DNA of 64,000 nt from Watersipora subatra (Eukaryota > Bryozoa > Gymnolaemata > Cheilostomatida > Watersiporidae). Within the stretch, counting starts at the first letter, position 1. Every line of letters starts with the position of its first letter. Positions 25,961 through 36,637 of this stretch are shown here, piece after piece. A program made the position numbers and the translations under genes. The notes below the pieces were generated by a model. The model had not been told where the DNA came from. It ran no database searches and was given only the letters and a program-made list of their open reading frames with translations. The stretch is taken from NCBI RefSeq assembly GCF_963576615.1, contig NC_088717.1, positions 23,835,344 through 23,899,343 on the forward strand. Direction: 5' to 3'.

Positions 25961-28843
25961 GTATATATGTGCATACATATCAGTATGTGCATATATATAA
26001 ATGTATATATGTATATACTGATTTGTATGTACGTATATATATATATGTACATACTGGTATATACAAATGTATATATGACTATATATACGCTATATATGCG
26101 TATAGTGTATATACATATATACAAATGTATATATGTATGTATACTATAGTGCAATTTGTATAGTGCACTTATATGTATATCCACTATATGTATATGTACT
26201 ATAAGTATGTACATATATATGTACATTATTAATGTATATGCTCGTTTGGGCTCTGTTCAATGTAAATTTTAGTCGGTTCGTCATTTCTAAGGACTCACAG
26301 TTCTTGCTGATATCTACTAGTTCCAGTGCATGGTCAGCAGAAGAATCTACCTTAGTTCTCACTTAACAAGCTTCTTTTAAATGCTTTTGTCCTTGCAAAT
26401 GTATTTTTGATTCATTGGGGGCTAAACCTCTGTTCATTAACACACACCATTTCGCATTTGTTTATAAGCATTCAATTATAAGACATTATAGTTCTGATGG
26501 AAGTGATACATTAATAATTATAATGTCTTGAGGCATATCTGCATGAGTGTTGCAACTGCTCTAAACCTTTGCTGTTCAGATGTTTGTTTGTTTGGCGACA
26601 GTTGTTTTACAGGCTCCTTACTATATCAGTTTTCTCACTGCTTCGCAAGTGAGTGTTCATTTATAGAAGCTTTCACTCACATTCTCTGGGTGAGCGTGGG
26701 AGCCATGGTTGTACTTCACCACTTTTCATCATTGAGGGTCAAACTATTTTAAAATTGCAGTATAGTAGGTGACCTTTTCCTTCCTCTCACACGGGTGACT
26801 TGTCACATAGCTAAAACCCGTACCTACAGCTTGCTGAGCTCTAGCTAGATGTGTTGTGTGTGTTCCTTCGTTTTGCTCTTAGTCAGCCTCTCCTAAATCG
26901 CCATGCAGTAAATCGACTACAGCTTGTGTCAACATTTCGTAGCACTGCAGGTTTTTTTTGTTGTTTAGTAGCATAAAGAGCGAATATTTAATAGTTGTGG
27001 TTTGATTCGCTAAGCTGCATAGCAATATTCTCATTATATTATTAAAAAAGTGGGTAGACTATAATGTTTGAAACGTTTTGTCCCGTACTCCCATATATAT
27101 AATTTATGTAAATCCGTAAATGCATGTGTTGGACCTCTGAGCAAACAAATCGCTGCATAGCATGGCTTACATATTTTAATTTGTCCATCTCCCTTGTGAT
27201 GTACAACCATCCAACGCACACCCAGGTTTTGGACAACCATCCAATCAGCAATCGGGGGTTTGTATAACCATCCAATGAGAGCTAAGTGTTCCCGTTTCCT
27301 CTGTGATGTAGGAAGAGGTCACCACTATCACTTTGAATAAATACCGAAAACTGCAAGCTGTTCTGGAGGAAGCAGAAGGCCGAGCTGACGCGGCAGAGCG
27401 TAGCCATCTCGCATCAAGGTCGCGTGCTCGTAGCACTAGTGTTCAGCGGGAGGTCGTTCGGATTGTCCGAGCATAACTCCTACTCACACTCTCTCTATAA
27501 TCATCTCTATATATATATCAGGTAATTCAATGCACAATATCTTCAGTGTGACTGCCTTGTTCGCTAGGAGAATGCCGTTATCAAAATGAGAAACCATTGT
27601 CGTAAGCTCGCTTCTCTCGTTGAGCACCATGAGGGTCGGGCAGCTGCAGCTGAGAGTTCACTCAAGTTCTATCAGCAGAGGAAGAAAGCTGCTGCTCCCA
27701 GGCTTAATGAGGAATATGTTGAGTATGTGAGGGTCCCCCGCAGAGGTAATAAAAGTTCAAGAGATTTTAGCCCAATTGATTATCACTATCTGCTTCTGTT
27801 GTGTTGATATACGACAGGAAATTTATGGATCTGGTTGGGTTTCATGTAATTGATGAAGTTTCCGGAACAAGGGTTTCGTTATACTTGATCTTCGTATAAA
27901 TCAGCAGAAAATTCCAGAAAAAATCCACAATTCTTTAAGATTGTAATGGTGTACTGGTTTAAAAGTTGGAGTTGTCACACCTTTTCTATGTTCATTTTAT
28001 AGAACATACTCTTGCTTATTGCTTGTGGGTGGCAAAATAATATCAGATTGTTTTGTGAACTCATTGAATCAGTAAGTATGGTAAAAGGAAGACTAATTGT
28101 TCCCAAAAGAACGTTTTATCACAAATTGGTAGTATCTGCTTTAGCAGAGATAATCGCTTTCATCAATCAATATGCCTAATCAATGATTGGAATAAACTAT
28201 TATTATATAAAGGCATTCTTTCTACTGGGCCAATATATGAAAATATTGTAAGCTCGGGAAATTTACAAATTCTATGTTCACAAAGTATTTAATGCTTTTA
28301 ACTTTCTTGGACCTGAGTTGAAGTAATTCAGGCAGTGATTTACAATTTAAATGCGTATTCAAAAAATACATGGTGGTCTAGAAAGCCTCAATTCTCAATT
28401 ACCAGATAAACACGACGTGATGATTTTATTATGTACTTACCCAAAGATGCACTCAACAATTGTATTGCTAATTATTTTAATCTTTTGTCAAAAGAGATAA
28501 AATGTGTAACTAGCCTTAGTAGTTTCAAGTCTTGTATAACTGTTTGTGTCATCACATGGCAATACCTTTTTATTTATTGGTTTTTTATTTGATTTTTTGG
28601 TTTACCATATGTAAAAAAATTTTATAAAAACAATAGACCCCAATAAAAATATTTATACAAGTAGATTAATAGAGTGATCGCACTATTGTAGAAGTTACGC
28701 TATCGACTGGAGACGGCGCCTACTTGACTCCTTCTTCTTTTGTTGAAAGAGAAAGCTCTCCCATCGGTCAAACCATTGTGGTCGAGCGCCGTGTCATGCA
28801 CAAAGAACGCAAGACCGAGTCAGAAGAGGAAGAGGAGGAGTAA
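8430..28843 (+). CDS. Prm: Paramyosin (spliced, about 19 exons, alternative ends)
   Basis: Paramyosin is the coiled-coil core protein of invertebrate thick filaments. After one of two first exons (8430-8549 or 8789-8887) the coding exons are 12625-12681, 13312-13398, 13885-14051, 14684-14822, 15185-15370, 16211-16407, 17366-17505, 17992-18122, 18666-18787, 19123-19320, 20433-20628, 20879-21007, 21738-21899, 22254-22463 and 24710-24910. The gene then ends through 27312-27476, or through 27568-27745 plus 28692-28843. All junctions are GT/AG and phases match. The product is about 861-868 aa (short tail) or 916-923 aa (long tail), against roughly 850-880 aa for typical paramyosins. Family signatures include [78 protein letters not shown] and [13 protein letters not shown]. 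There is no motor head, so it is not myosin heavy chain; a myosin-rod relative such as myorod is the main alternative. Confidence 0.93.
8789..8887 (+). CDS. Prm: Paramyosin alternative first coding exon 1b (33 aa)
   Basis: An acceptor-like CTGTTAG precedes ACC-ATG, and the exon ends in phase 0 at GAG|GTAGTA. It encodes [13 protein letters not shown], then [19 protein letters not shown], closer to usual paramyosin N-termini than exon 1a. The in-frame ACC before the ATG means 1a could also splice onto 1b without a frameshift, giving a doubled head. Whether it has its own promoter or is an exclusive or cassette exon cannot be told from DNA alone. Confidence 0.78.
10550..10618. repeat. Short tandem repeat, 20-bp unit, about 3.5 copies
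   Basis: Units of the type TCTGTAGGTATATGGTAGG run in tandem, with GTATTTGG and GTCTATGG variants. The array lies in the paramyosin first intron. Confidence 0.8.
11375..12205. repeat. Diverged minisatellite in paramyosin intron, about 32-bp unit
   Basis: More than 20 diverged copies of a unit like GTGTATCGATGTAATAAC plus a CTCTACTCCATG segment. Copies around 11430-11560 are nearly identical while the flanks are worn, indicating recent expansion in the middle of an older array. Confidence 0.9.
14161..14429 (-). mobile_element. tRNA-derived SINE, copy 1
   Basis: Member of a family with six copies in the window. On + it begins GATAAGAGCCATGTCTGTC and ends near ACTAGT. On - it holds a tRNA-like stretch: GTTAGAGTGTTGACC resembling an A-box region, then GAGTTTGAATTC resembling a B box. 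It sits in the paramyosin intron after exon 5 and contains a repeated CACAATGATCTCTCA segment. Confidence 0.72.
15056..15150. repeat. Short tandem repeat (CCAATCAAC), about 3 copies
   Basis: Three diverged 30-35-bp units of the form GCCAATCAACTTGCACTAG plus TATTCATACTG, just before paramyosin exon 7. Confidence 0.75.
15860..16072. repeat. Interspersed repeat in paramyosin intron, copy A
   Basis: Related over about 200 bp to 18868-19058 in a later paramyosin intron. Shared blocks include TGAATTTATTGCCAATTCA, GTCAGTAATATCA/GTTAGTAATATCA and TTTGAAATGAAC/TTTCAAAATGAAC. No coding content; the element class is unknown. Confidence 0.6.
18868..19058. repeat. Interspersed repeat in paramyosin intron, copy B
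   Basis: The second copy of the element at 15860-16072, in the same orientation and diverged by substitutions and small indels. It lies just upstream of exon 12. Either both are copies of one mobile element or the intron segment was duplicated with ancestral exons; flanking sequence does not extend the similarity, which favours a mobile element. Confidence 0.55.
19510..19928. repeat. Minisatellite, 35-bp unit, about 12 copies
   Basis: The unit is AGTAGTGCCAGTAGTACATG plus AGTGGTTACTAGAAT, nearly identical between copies, in the paramyosin intron after exon 12. A block containing a GTTAGTAGTACATGATTGG variant occurs twice, showing that several units were copied together. Confidence 0.95.
21190..21545. 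repeat. AT-rich tandem repeat (TATTACATACTATATTATAAG)n
   Basis: Diverged units of about 24 bp, rich in TATATA palindromes, in the intron between paramyosin exons 14 and 15. Likely to form hairpins; no coding content. Confidence 0.85.
22464..24709 (+). other. Paramyosin intron 16, AT-rich with MITE
   Basis: About 2.2 kb, non-coding. The stretch 23390-24130 is very AT-rich, with many loosely repeated AATTCAG/AATTTAG words. A MITE is at 24194-24592. Confidence 0.7.
24194..24592. mobile_element. MITE with CCGTACTTTT terminal inverted repeats
   Basis: The left end CCGTACTTTTCAAACTATAA and the right end read backwards, CCGTACTTTTTGGACTATTA, form inverted repeats of roughly 28 bp that continue into a CCGC motif. 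Both ends are bordered by TA, a possible 2-bp target duplication. At 399 bp and with no reading frame it is non-autonomous. Internal GGCCGCA words repeat. I leave the superfamily open; the TA duplication suggests Tc1/mariner-like, but other groups make similar ends. Confidence 0.75.
25750..26230. repeat. (TA)n/(TATG)n microsatellite tract
   Basis: Long alternating purine-pyrimidine sequence of TATATG and GTACATAT units. The segment ACTATAAGTATGTACATATA occurs at both edges (about 25777 and 26200). Frames of 60-118 codons here are artefacts of the repeat. It lies in the last long paramyosin intron. Confidence 0.9.
27312..27476 (+). CDS. Prm: Paramyosin alternative C-terminal exon 18A (54 aa, own stop)
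   Basis: The acceptor GTGATGTAG continues exon 17 in phase 0. It reads [20 protein letters not shown], then [11 protein letters not shown], and ends in a basic Ser/Arg tail, SRSRARSTS then VVRIVRA, before TAA. This is the usual ending of paramyosin and myosin rods. No poly(A) signal lies between its stop and exon 18B, but a donor-like CAG|GTAATT follows at 27521/27522, 45 nt after the stop. The exon probably runs to 27521 and splices to exon 19 as 3' UTR. Confidence 0.83.
   Translation, partial: EEVTTITLNKYRKLQAVLEEAEGRADAAERSHLASRSRARSTSVQREVVRIVRA
27568..27745 (+). CDS. Prm: Paramyosin alternative exon 18B (homologue of 18A)
   Basis: The acceptor TTCGCTAG also continues exon 17 in phase 0. 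It begins [20 protein letters not shown], then [12 protein letters not shown], and aligns with 18A ([19 protein letters not shown]). The rest is [21 protein letters not shown], ending in phase 1 at G|GTAATA and joining exon 19. The similarity points to an old exon duplication, and shared phase at the 5' side makes 18A and 18B mutually exclusive choices. Confidence 0.78.
28692..28843 (+). CDS. Prm: Paramyosin terminal exon 19, acidic tail
   Basis: After CTATTGTAG the phase fits exon 18B only. It encodes [20 protein letters not shown], then [20 protein letters not shown], and ends TESEEEEEE before TAA. The Ser/Thr-rich segment and run of Glu are not typical of the short basic tails of most paramyosins. 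The candidate polyadenylation signals are at 29378 and 29393. Confidence 0.75.
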
Positions 28844-29377
28844 AGCCGTATCATCCCATAATCATACTCGTAATTCTTAAAAATGAACCAATAGAATTGA
28901 GGTTTTTTAGGTAGTTGCGCTCCTCATTGGCTTTGCCAGCACCACACCGTTCTATCACGCCAACAGTTCTTTTGTAAATTAGCGTCTATATTACCGATCT
29001 TTATGTCTCCAGTAACCTGATTGGATAAAGTTTTTATCTTTTTGCTTCAAGTGTTCACCCGAGTTTGGGCATTGCGTCAAGGACATGCATTTTCGTGCTC
29101 CAGCTATTGAGTTTTGAATAGAACCATAACATGTTTGTATGTCGCCACCAAGTTAAATACAGTAACTTCAGAACTTTGTGTGTTGTCTACGATATCTTTG
29201 TTGTTGTATTGCTCTGCTCTTGTAGCCTTTTTGATTGTATTATAAATCGAGCTATATTTAAAAACTCGCACTAATGTTTTAGAGTATGCGGACCTCTCGT
29301 AGGCCGCACCAGTTGAGTAACTTAGGCTATCCTGTCTGTTAGGTTTGAACTAGCCCTATGGGTGATGAATAACAGAA

Positions 29378-29398
29378 AATAAACATCTGTATAATAAA
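29378..29398 (+). terminator. Polyadenylation signals of paramyosin
   Basis: Two AATAAA hexamers (29378-29383 and 29393-29398) lie about 535 bp after the exon 19 stop. They are the first clear signals downstream, giving a 3' UTR of about 0.57 kb. Confidence 0.55.
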
Positions 29399-29754
29399 TT
29401 TGACAGTTGCACAAGCTCTCGCAGGACGGATTTTCCAACAATTGTAATAGTAATCCTGTGTTAAACTAATAAACTCAAAACACTACATGCTGGACAGGCA
29501 GGGAGAAGTAGAGAAAGATAGTCTATTATAACTGGGTTAATTGAACCAATAAATACTCACAAACAATCCTATATATGAGTACAAAGCTTATGGATCTCAT
29601 CAAGGTTTACAACTTGCAAGCGAAAGCTCTATTAGATATTAATCAGCTTGCTTTTGATGGTGATCTTCTTTTTGTTGGGCAATTCTAGAAAGATTTAGCG
29701 AAGCCATAATAATTTAATCAAGGGCTGACAACTACACTTTATACTTTGCGTTAA

Positions 29755-30003
29755 GTAGATTGTAGACAAATACAATGCACTACACTGTGCCTAGTAGGTG
29801 GTAGGCAACTACAATGTACTACTCTGTGTCTAGTAGATAATAGACAACTACAATGTACTACTCTGTGTCTAGTAGATGGTAGACAACTATAACTACAGTG
29901 TACTACTCTGTGTCTAGTAGGTAATAGACAACTACAATGTACTACTCTGTGTCTAGTAGATGGTAGACAACTACAATGTACTACTCTGTGTCTAGATTAG
30001 TAG
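29755..30003. repeat. Minisatellite, about 39-bp unit, 6 copies
   Basis: The unit is GTAGACAACTACAATGTACT plus ACTCTGTGTCTAGTAGATG, with one copy carrying an extra ATAACTACAG-like insertion. Confidence 0.92.
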
Positions 30004-30892
30004 ATGATGGTTTGTTACCAAATTGTATTTCTGGTGTAATGCAAGTTGTTCTGTCAAGTATTTTCTTAAACTTGACACAGTATTTAAAAAATATCACCTC
30101 TCTATTTTGGATTTGTTGATCTCCTGTATCTGCACATTTGCATCTGCTGTCGACATTACATTCGGCCATTATTCCTATGTCAGCTTTGTGCTTAGTTCTT
30201 TTGTTACGAAGACAAGAATTTGGCTTGACATGGTGACACAGTGAAACATTTAGGCCTACTATAATTTTCCTGTGTAACCCTCTAGTCAGGACATGCATAC
30301 ACTCTAGTTCATTGTATTCCACTTGTTACAAGTCTATGCATGATGCAAGTTTTGCTATGCTGTAACCCAAATAGTAATCCTCCAATCTCATTTTAACTTC
30401 CTGTTTCCTCGGATAAAAAGTAGAATAATATTCTGACAAAAAACTACACACGCACGCGATTGATTATGATTTGCTAGATAATCCATTTACAACTTGTATA
30501 CTGTCTGCGACCTTTCTAAAGCTATTCAGTCGGCTGAAACAGATCAAAAGGTCTGATCACAGAATGGAATGCAATTAAGTTACGTTTATCTACGTGATCT
30601 CCATGCTTTAGTGTAAAAATTATTTCGAAGTGCAGATTCACCTCTAGCATCTGTTCTATTTATAGTAAATTCACCGAATAAACACAATGAGTACATCGCT
30701 TGCTTCATAATCACATCCGATTAGACTAGACCTGGCTAGACTAAAGTATGACAGTCTATGACTAATGGCTATGATATATGAGACCAAACAGCAGGGTTGT
30801 AGTACTACTCGAACATTGGCTCTGTACAAGATGTCATGTAAAATAAGAACAATTGAAAAGTCTTTAAAATTGCAAAATACATACCCATGAAG

Positions 30893-31345
30893 CAATGTAT
30901 GACCATAATAGATACCCCTGAAGCAATGTATGACCAAAATAGATACCCCTGAAGCAATGTATGACCATAATAAATACCCCTGAAGCAATGTATGACCATA
31001 ATAGATATCCCTGAAGCAGTGTGTGACCATAATAGATACCCCTGAAGCAGTGGGTGACCATAATAGATACCCCTGAAGCAATGTATGACCATAATAGATA
31101 TCCCTGAAGCAGTGTGTGATCATAATAGATACCCCTGAAGCAATGTATGACCATAATAGATATCCCTGAAGCAGTGTGTGACCATAATAGATACCCCTGA
31201 AGCAATGTATGACCATAATAGATACCCCTGGAGCAATGTGTGACCATAATAGATACCCCTGAAGCAATGTGTGACCATAATAGATACCCCTGAAGCAATG
31301 TGTGACCATAATATATACCCCTGAAGCAATATATGACCATAATAG
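30893..31345. repeat. Minisatellite, 31-bp unit, about 14-15 copies
   Basis: The unit is TGACCATAATAGATACCCCT plus GAAGCAATGTA. Because 31 bp shifts the frame at each copy and few stops occur on -, three - frames stay open for up to 244 codons and read as repeating HCFRGIYYGHTLLQGYLLWS. These are artefacts. Confidence 0.95.
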
Positions 31346-32559
31346 AACAAAAACATGCAATAACACCTTAGCTTTATATGAACTGAGAGTATAATAAAAC
31401 ATCATTTCTTACAAGTGCTGCCATAAGGCAGTCTAAATCACTGTATAGTTGATAATTTGTGTGAAGTTGACTAATTCCTAGTGACAGTGATTAAAAAAAA
31501 TTGAAAAGATGAGCTTAAATACTTCGAGTTTATAATTGTTAAAAATTGTAAGCTTTTGTTTTCCATGAAAGAGATCTAGTCGAAGTTATTTCTCCAACAA
31601 TCTTTTGTTTACCTATTGTGCTAAAAATAGTTTTATAATGATTACAGTGTTGTACATAAATTTCTTACTGAACTTTCTAAACTTCTTGATTCAATCGTGA
31701 TTTTCGCAGTAATATCTTGCATTTACTACCTAGACATATTTGTTCTTCCTCTGATATTTATATGATATTCATAAATTCCTGTGCCCACCTTTTAACGATC
31801 TCTTTATTCTGTTTGTCCTTTCAATACTTTGGCTGCAAACTTATCATTTGAAGCTTTGAAAGTGAACTCAGAGTATATCTACATCACGAGTAATAATAGT
31901 CAAGTAATAATAATTCCTTCTGTTTATTCTACTAAACAGAGAGAAGCAAAGGAGTCACCGTGAAGGTAAATTAGGCTAGATTTTTATCGACCGAGAACAA
32001 TCCAACCTTTAACCAATTGATAGGATTTATCTGCTCTTTTTGCATGCTTTTACCATACTCTAGCCTTGACATTGTCCTGTATATTTGTTATAGCCTGAGT
32101 TTTAATGTATAAGAATAACTCAGTCTCCAGTATAAGGCTGACCCAAAAAGCCGAGTTAAGTTAAACATCGGAGTAGTAAAGCTATAAAAAGAAAAAATTA
32201 GGATGTTTGTCGACGTTTTGTGCTGTTTCGTCAGGTTATGTTCTTGAGAATAATTTTAAAAGTTGGTTAAGAAGGGTGTAGAAGTGAGGTTTAGAATAGA
32301 TGTGACGGAGAATAGAAGATGAGAATGTGTATACATACAGCTGTACAGTCATATTCTTTGCCGCCTTTTAAAACTGTTTGCACAAGCCAAAGCAGAACCT
32401 ACATTGGTTCAATGTTCATACAGGATCTGATCTAAAATTGCATGAATGAGCTCTAACTCAAAACTTCAACTTACCTATCCAGTTAGTTCAATTTAATATA
32501 CTTCCCTTGAGCTATAGATATATTTGTCCCACCCTCTTGCTGTGATGCCATGCAGAGCT
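31346..32559. other. Intergenic, nothing recognised
   Basis: AT-rich sequence with no exon-like frames that I can support. Confidence 0.5.
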
Positions 32560-33330
32560 GAAAGCCATCGGCCTCGATGCTGAGTAGCCCACTTGTTGTT
32601 ACATGTTGAATTAATTCTACTCTGCCAAATCTAATCTCATTCATAGTAAGTTTTAATTTAGATATTAGCCAGAAGTCATAGGATGCCAGAATGGGTGAAT
32701 ATGGATTATGTTGTTTTTAGCGCAATACTGTTTAACAGAAAATGCAGTGAGGGTGGGTGCGTTAATATGGTGCAGCGCCCATGAACTTGTGCACCATAAT
32801 TCAGGTTTTCTGTGTCTAACTCTTTCTTTAGGTCGTCTTAAATTATCTAAATATTCATCTCTTATATTCCAAAATTAATTTCTAGTTATTACAGTCGAAT
32901 GAAAGTTCCCAACATTGCTAAAAGCTTCCTTGAAATCATTGCATGCTCTCTGAGCTTCTTCTAGTGGTCGATTAGCAAGCGTGGCACAAGCATTGATGCG
33001 ACTCCCATGTTCAAACCATTTGTTAAAAACCTTTGAACAGTTTTAAAACCAAGTCAAGTCTCTAATAGTTAGGCGACAATCTGCCACGATTAATGACCTC
33101 ACACTGTTTATTACTGAGCAAGTGCACCACTTTTTGAAAGTAAAGGGCACCGAACAGGTTCGCTGTCTCTACTTTTATTAAAACATTTGTGCCACTCAAA
33201 GATGAGTGGTTCTCAGAGCGGCATATTCAAAAACAATGTTTAACATTTCAATTCTCTACTTTCACACAATGTTTTATGCAAATGTGCTGTTCTGATAAAT
33301 TAGAAGTTTTAATAAGTTTATCAAAAAATA
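32560..33330 (-). pseudogene. Decayed mariner-type transposase (SETMAR-like relatives)
   Basis: Translating - in shifting frames recovers ordered pieces of a mariner transposase. First EQHICIKHCVK and FEWHKCFNKSRDSEP, matching the N-terminal helix-turn-helix with its FEWxKRFKEGR motif. Then VRSLIVADCRLTIRDL, then VASMLVPRLLIDH, the equivalent of the VPRLLT linker. Last is PYSPILASYDFWLISKLKL, the equivalent of PYSPDLAPxDFFLFPKLK near the C-terminus. Stops and frameshifts separate them, and I see no intact catalytic Asp triad. Terminal inverted repeats were not found, so the limits are approximate. Confidence 0.68.
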
Positions 33331-36300
33331 CACCAGAAGCGATCGACTGGCATAACTTGGGCTCACGCAAGAAAGCATGGCCATAGTGACCACAGCAACC
33401 TAAAATTTTGGCACAATAATCACCAGATGCTTGCTGGTGAACGCTGTAATAGGTTTTTCTGTCGTACAAATATGCAGATGCACACAACTGTGAGTATTTT
33501 TGGAACAGACCTTGTATAGCTTGTTTTATGCCGACACTAGACCAGGTTTCTCAGAAGTTTATTTAACTTTTGACATAAAATAGAAAAATAGAACCTAAGA
33601 TATTATAAAGACTACGTTGGGTGTATTTGCTCGAAGTAGTAGGATATACAGGCTAAGCAGTATAAAACACAATCTACACTTGTAGCCCTGGTATAGTTTT
33701 CTACAAGTCATCTAAGAATAGGTTCCTTTCCTCATCTGGATGAACGAAACTAATGATAATAGTAGTAACTAAGGTAATTGTCACTGTATAAAGATGATAA
33801 TACAGTAATATTAGCAAGAACTATAATAGTTTTCTGCTTTACTGGAGGTTAGCAAGGATTCTGAGGAAAGTGTTACACCTCTCATATCAAGTGTTTTAGC
33901 TCAAGGACCAAAACATTATACAAACCAACAACATGTCACCTTGTGGGAAGCCACAATAACAATAATAGGTGTAATACTAATAATAACAGCAATAATGATT
34001 TCTGGATCATCTCAAAGGAAATTTCAACCCTTACCTCACCTCACACCTCGTTGAGATAGAGACTGACATGTCCTTTGATTTGATTCATAAATCAGTACGT
34101 CTCAGGGCAGCACAAAATCTCAGAAAAGCCCTCGCGTAGTATTCAATTAGGTGACAACCCTTTGTTCCTTAGATAGGACTCACTATAAAACCAGTCAAAC
34201 AACTGTAGTAACTACATGTATATCTCTGAATAATAATGCAACAAACTAACAGCCTGACATATTGCAATAGATTTATTATTGTTATTATTATTTTATAGTT
34301 TTTCTATGATAAATTTTATATAACTTTGTGAAGATAATTTATGTAATAGTTATTATTGAAGCTGTTACTATTATGTAAACTTTACGGCTAACACAGATGT
34401 TGAAGGACAGATGTTTCTTTTTTCAGCTTTGTTTGTTATTATAATAATCGAAAGTTGTCACATTGAGTTTTATTCATTGACATGCTGCTCACTGATGTGT
34501 AACTAAGTTACATGCAAAAATGCGAAAATTGGCCTTTTGAAATTTGTTTGTTTAAACTAAGATAGAAGAGATACAATCGAGTAAGAATTCACCTTGCATA
34601 CGGATCAGTGAGTAGTGCCCTCAGGCACACAAAGCATTTCCTCTAACTTGTAAACTCTGTTACGAGGATCTCATTAGCATTCCTTGATTCCAGATTAACT
34701 TATGACAAGTCACTGATTACCACCTTACAAATATTGTCAAGTTTGGATTAACTCGGAGTAATTTTATACGATACAAACTAGGCTCCCTCGAAGTCGACCT
34801 TGTCACTGAAGCCGGGTGGTCGCCACCAATCTAACTGCACTTAAACTCGTTCATTGTTGTTCGATTTCGTTAACACACGTTTGTTTATTTAACAGTTGAA
34901 ATGACTCCATTTTTAATGTGCGCATTGAATGATGGAAATTTATTAGGAATGATTTCATAAGTGTCAAGTATGGGCAACAAGTGCACTAGCAAATGTTTTG
35001 ACATTTCTTGGTGACTTGTGTGAAGCCCGGTGCTTGTACCGACAACAAACATTGCGTTACTACAGAAATGAAAGAGTGCATACGTGCCAGTAATGCTTCC
35101 TAATACGTCTTGCATAGCGAAAATGAAAACTTATGTGGAAATTCAGGAATTGGCTTCATCTCGCTGACGTATTTTGCATTTTGTAAATTAGTATTCTGCT
35201 CGACAAATGTTCGGTGCAGAAGCTAATAAACCCCTTTGAAACTTCAACTATCCTGTAACTTATCTCAAGGTTAAAGGGTCATCAAGATGCTGTCTGAAGG
35301 CGGACTCGGTTTGGAAATATTTGTATGACGCGATCGAAATTGACTTGACCTATTACGTAGTCTATGATCAATGGTAGCGAGTAAATATTGGCCTAAATAA
35401 TCAGAGAGGAATGTTACACGGAGGCCAAATCCTAGTTATGTAATGTTATAAGTGAACCTGGTGCATGGTTTACAAACAGATGAACATTGAAAAATAACGA
35501 AATTCAACAAAACTGTCAGTTTTTATTTTTGCCTTTCATCTATGAAAACAAACATTTCTTACTATAACTATCATATGATATTTTTCATGTTGGCATTCTG
35601 AGTGAAACACAGCAAAGCTCTTGATTAACATATTTGTATCTTATAGAATTGAATAGAAGGACTTGGTTATTGAAAGGCCCAATTGCTCATTTTGTAGTTT
35701 TATATACATTAACAATATTTCAATTGAAAAAAATGAACACCGCCATGTCACTTTGAGCCATTTTTGAAGAAGATGAAAAGTTGATGTCTCGTTAGAAATG
35801 ATTAACCAATGACATAAAAGCTGCCTAAGCAAGGATTTGTCTTTCTCATTGTGATGGAGTAACTGCTTTAGCATTGCTGCTGAAATCAAGGCAAGACTTG
35901 AGACTAGGTAGTCAGCATTGCCATTTGTTTAAAAAATTCATAAAATTCACATTTGACCTTCATATTATGTCTAATTACATGAAAAATACGAGGTGTTTGT
36001 ACTGAACTTATAGAGAAACATTTTGGGTTTATACAAAGAGCAATCATGGCTGGTGTAGTTCACTATAATACTGGTAAAACCTTGGGAACACACTATATTC
36101 CAGTGTGTAAAACAAAAAATTTAGCATACTTTAAAAATAAAACATTTATATGACAAAAAAGGCTGCAAATAATTCTTAAACTATGAAACAACTCAAAACA
36201 TATTTGCATTTTATATTCACCTCTATTTCTTCCTTTTATCCAACTAAACAATGTAAATTCTATATGTTTGAAAAAGAAGGTAATCAGCATTGTTGAATAT

Positions 36301-36637
36301 CATATTCATAGAACGCTACAGTTAATTTTATCACTAGCGAATTAATAAAGATATTAAATTTATGAACCCATTTAAATATCAAATGTGATAGGCTACTGTT
36401 TTGTTTAGCCAATACATCGTATTAACATCATTGCACAAGGGGCTGAGGCAGCTATAAGAATTGACTTTAGTTTTATGTAAAACATTGTAGTTGCTTTCCT
36501 TTGTAGGGATTTCCAAGAAAAATTTAGAAACCAGCCTTGATCATATCAAGTTCTTGCAGGTTTTATCAAAAGTATAGATATTTTTCTATCATTTAAGATT
36601 TTGTTTGTTAGTTTATGTGATCTGACTAGCCGCTAGC
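33331..36637. other. Intergenic, nothing recognised
   Basis: No supported gene. A - frame at 34885-35115 (76 codons) has a protein-like composition but no recognisable motif or splice partner. Several short TAATAATA tracts occur around 33740-34000. Confidence 0.45.

Noticed and set aside
25870..26226. Frames rich in Tyr/Ile of up to 118 codons
   Set aside because: Translation of (TA/TG)n tracts.
30671..31405. A 244-codon minus-strand frame with repeating HCFRGIYYGHTLLQG sequence, the longest in the window
   Set aside because: It is wholly produced by the 31-bp minisatellite, which reads open in several frames with the same repeated phrase. There is no codon bias or splice context.
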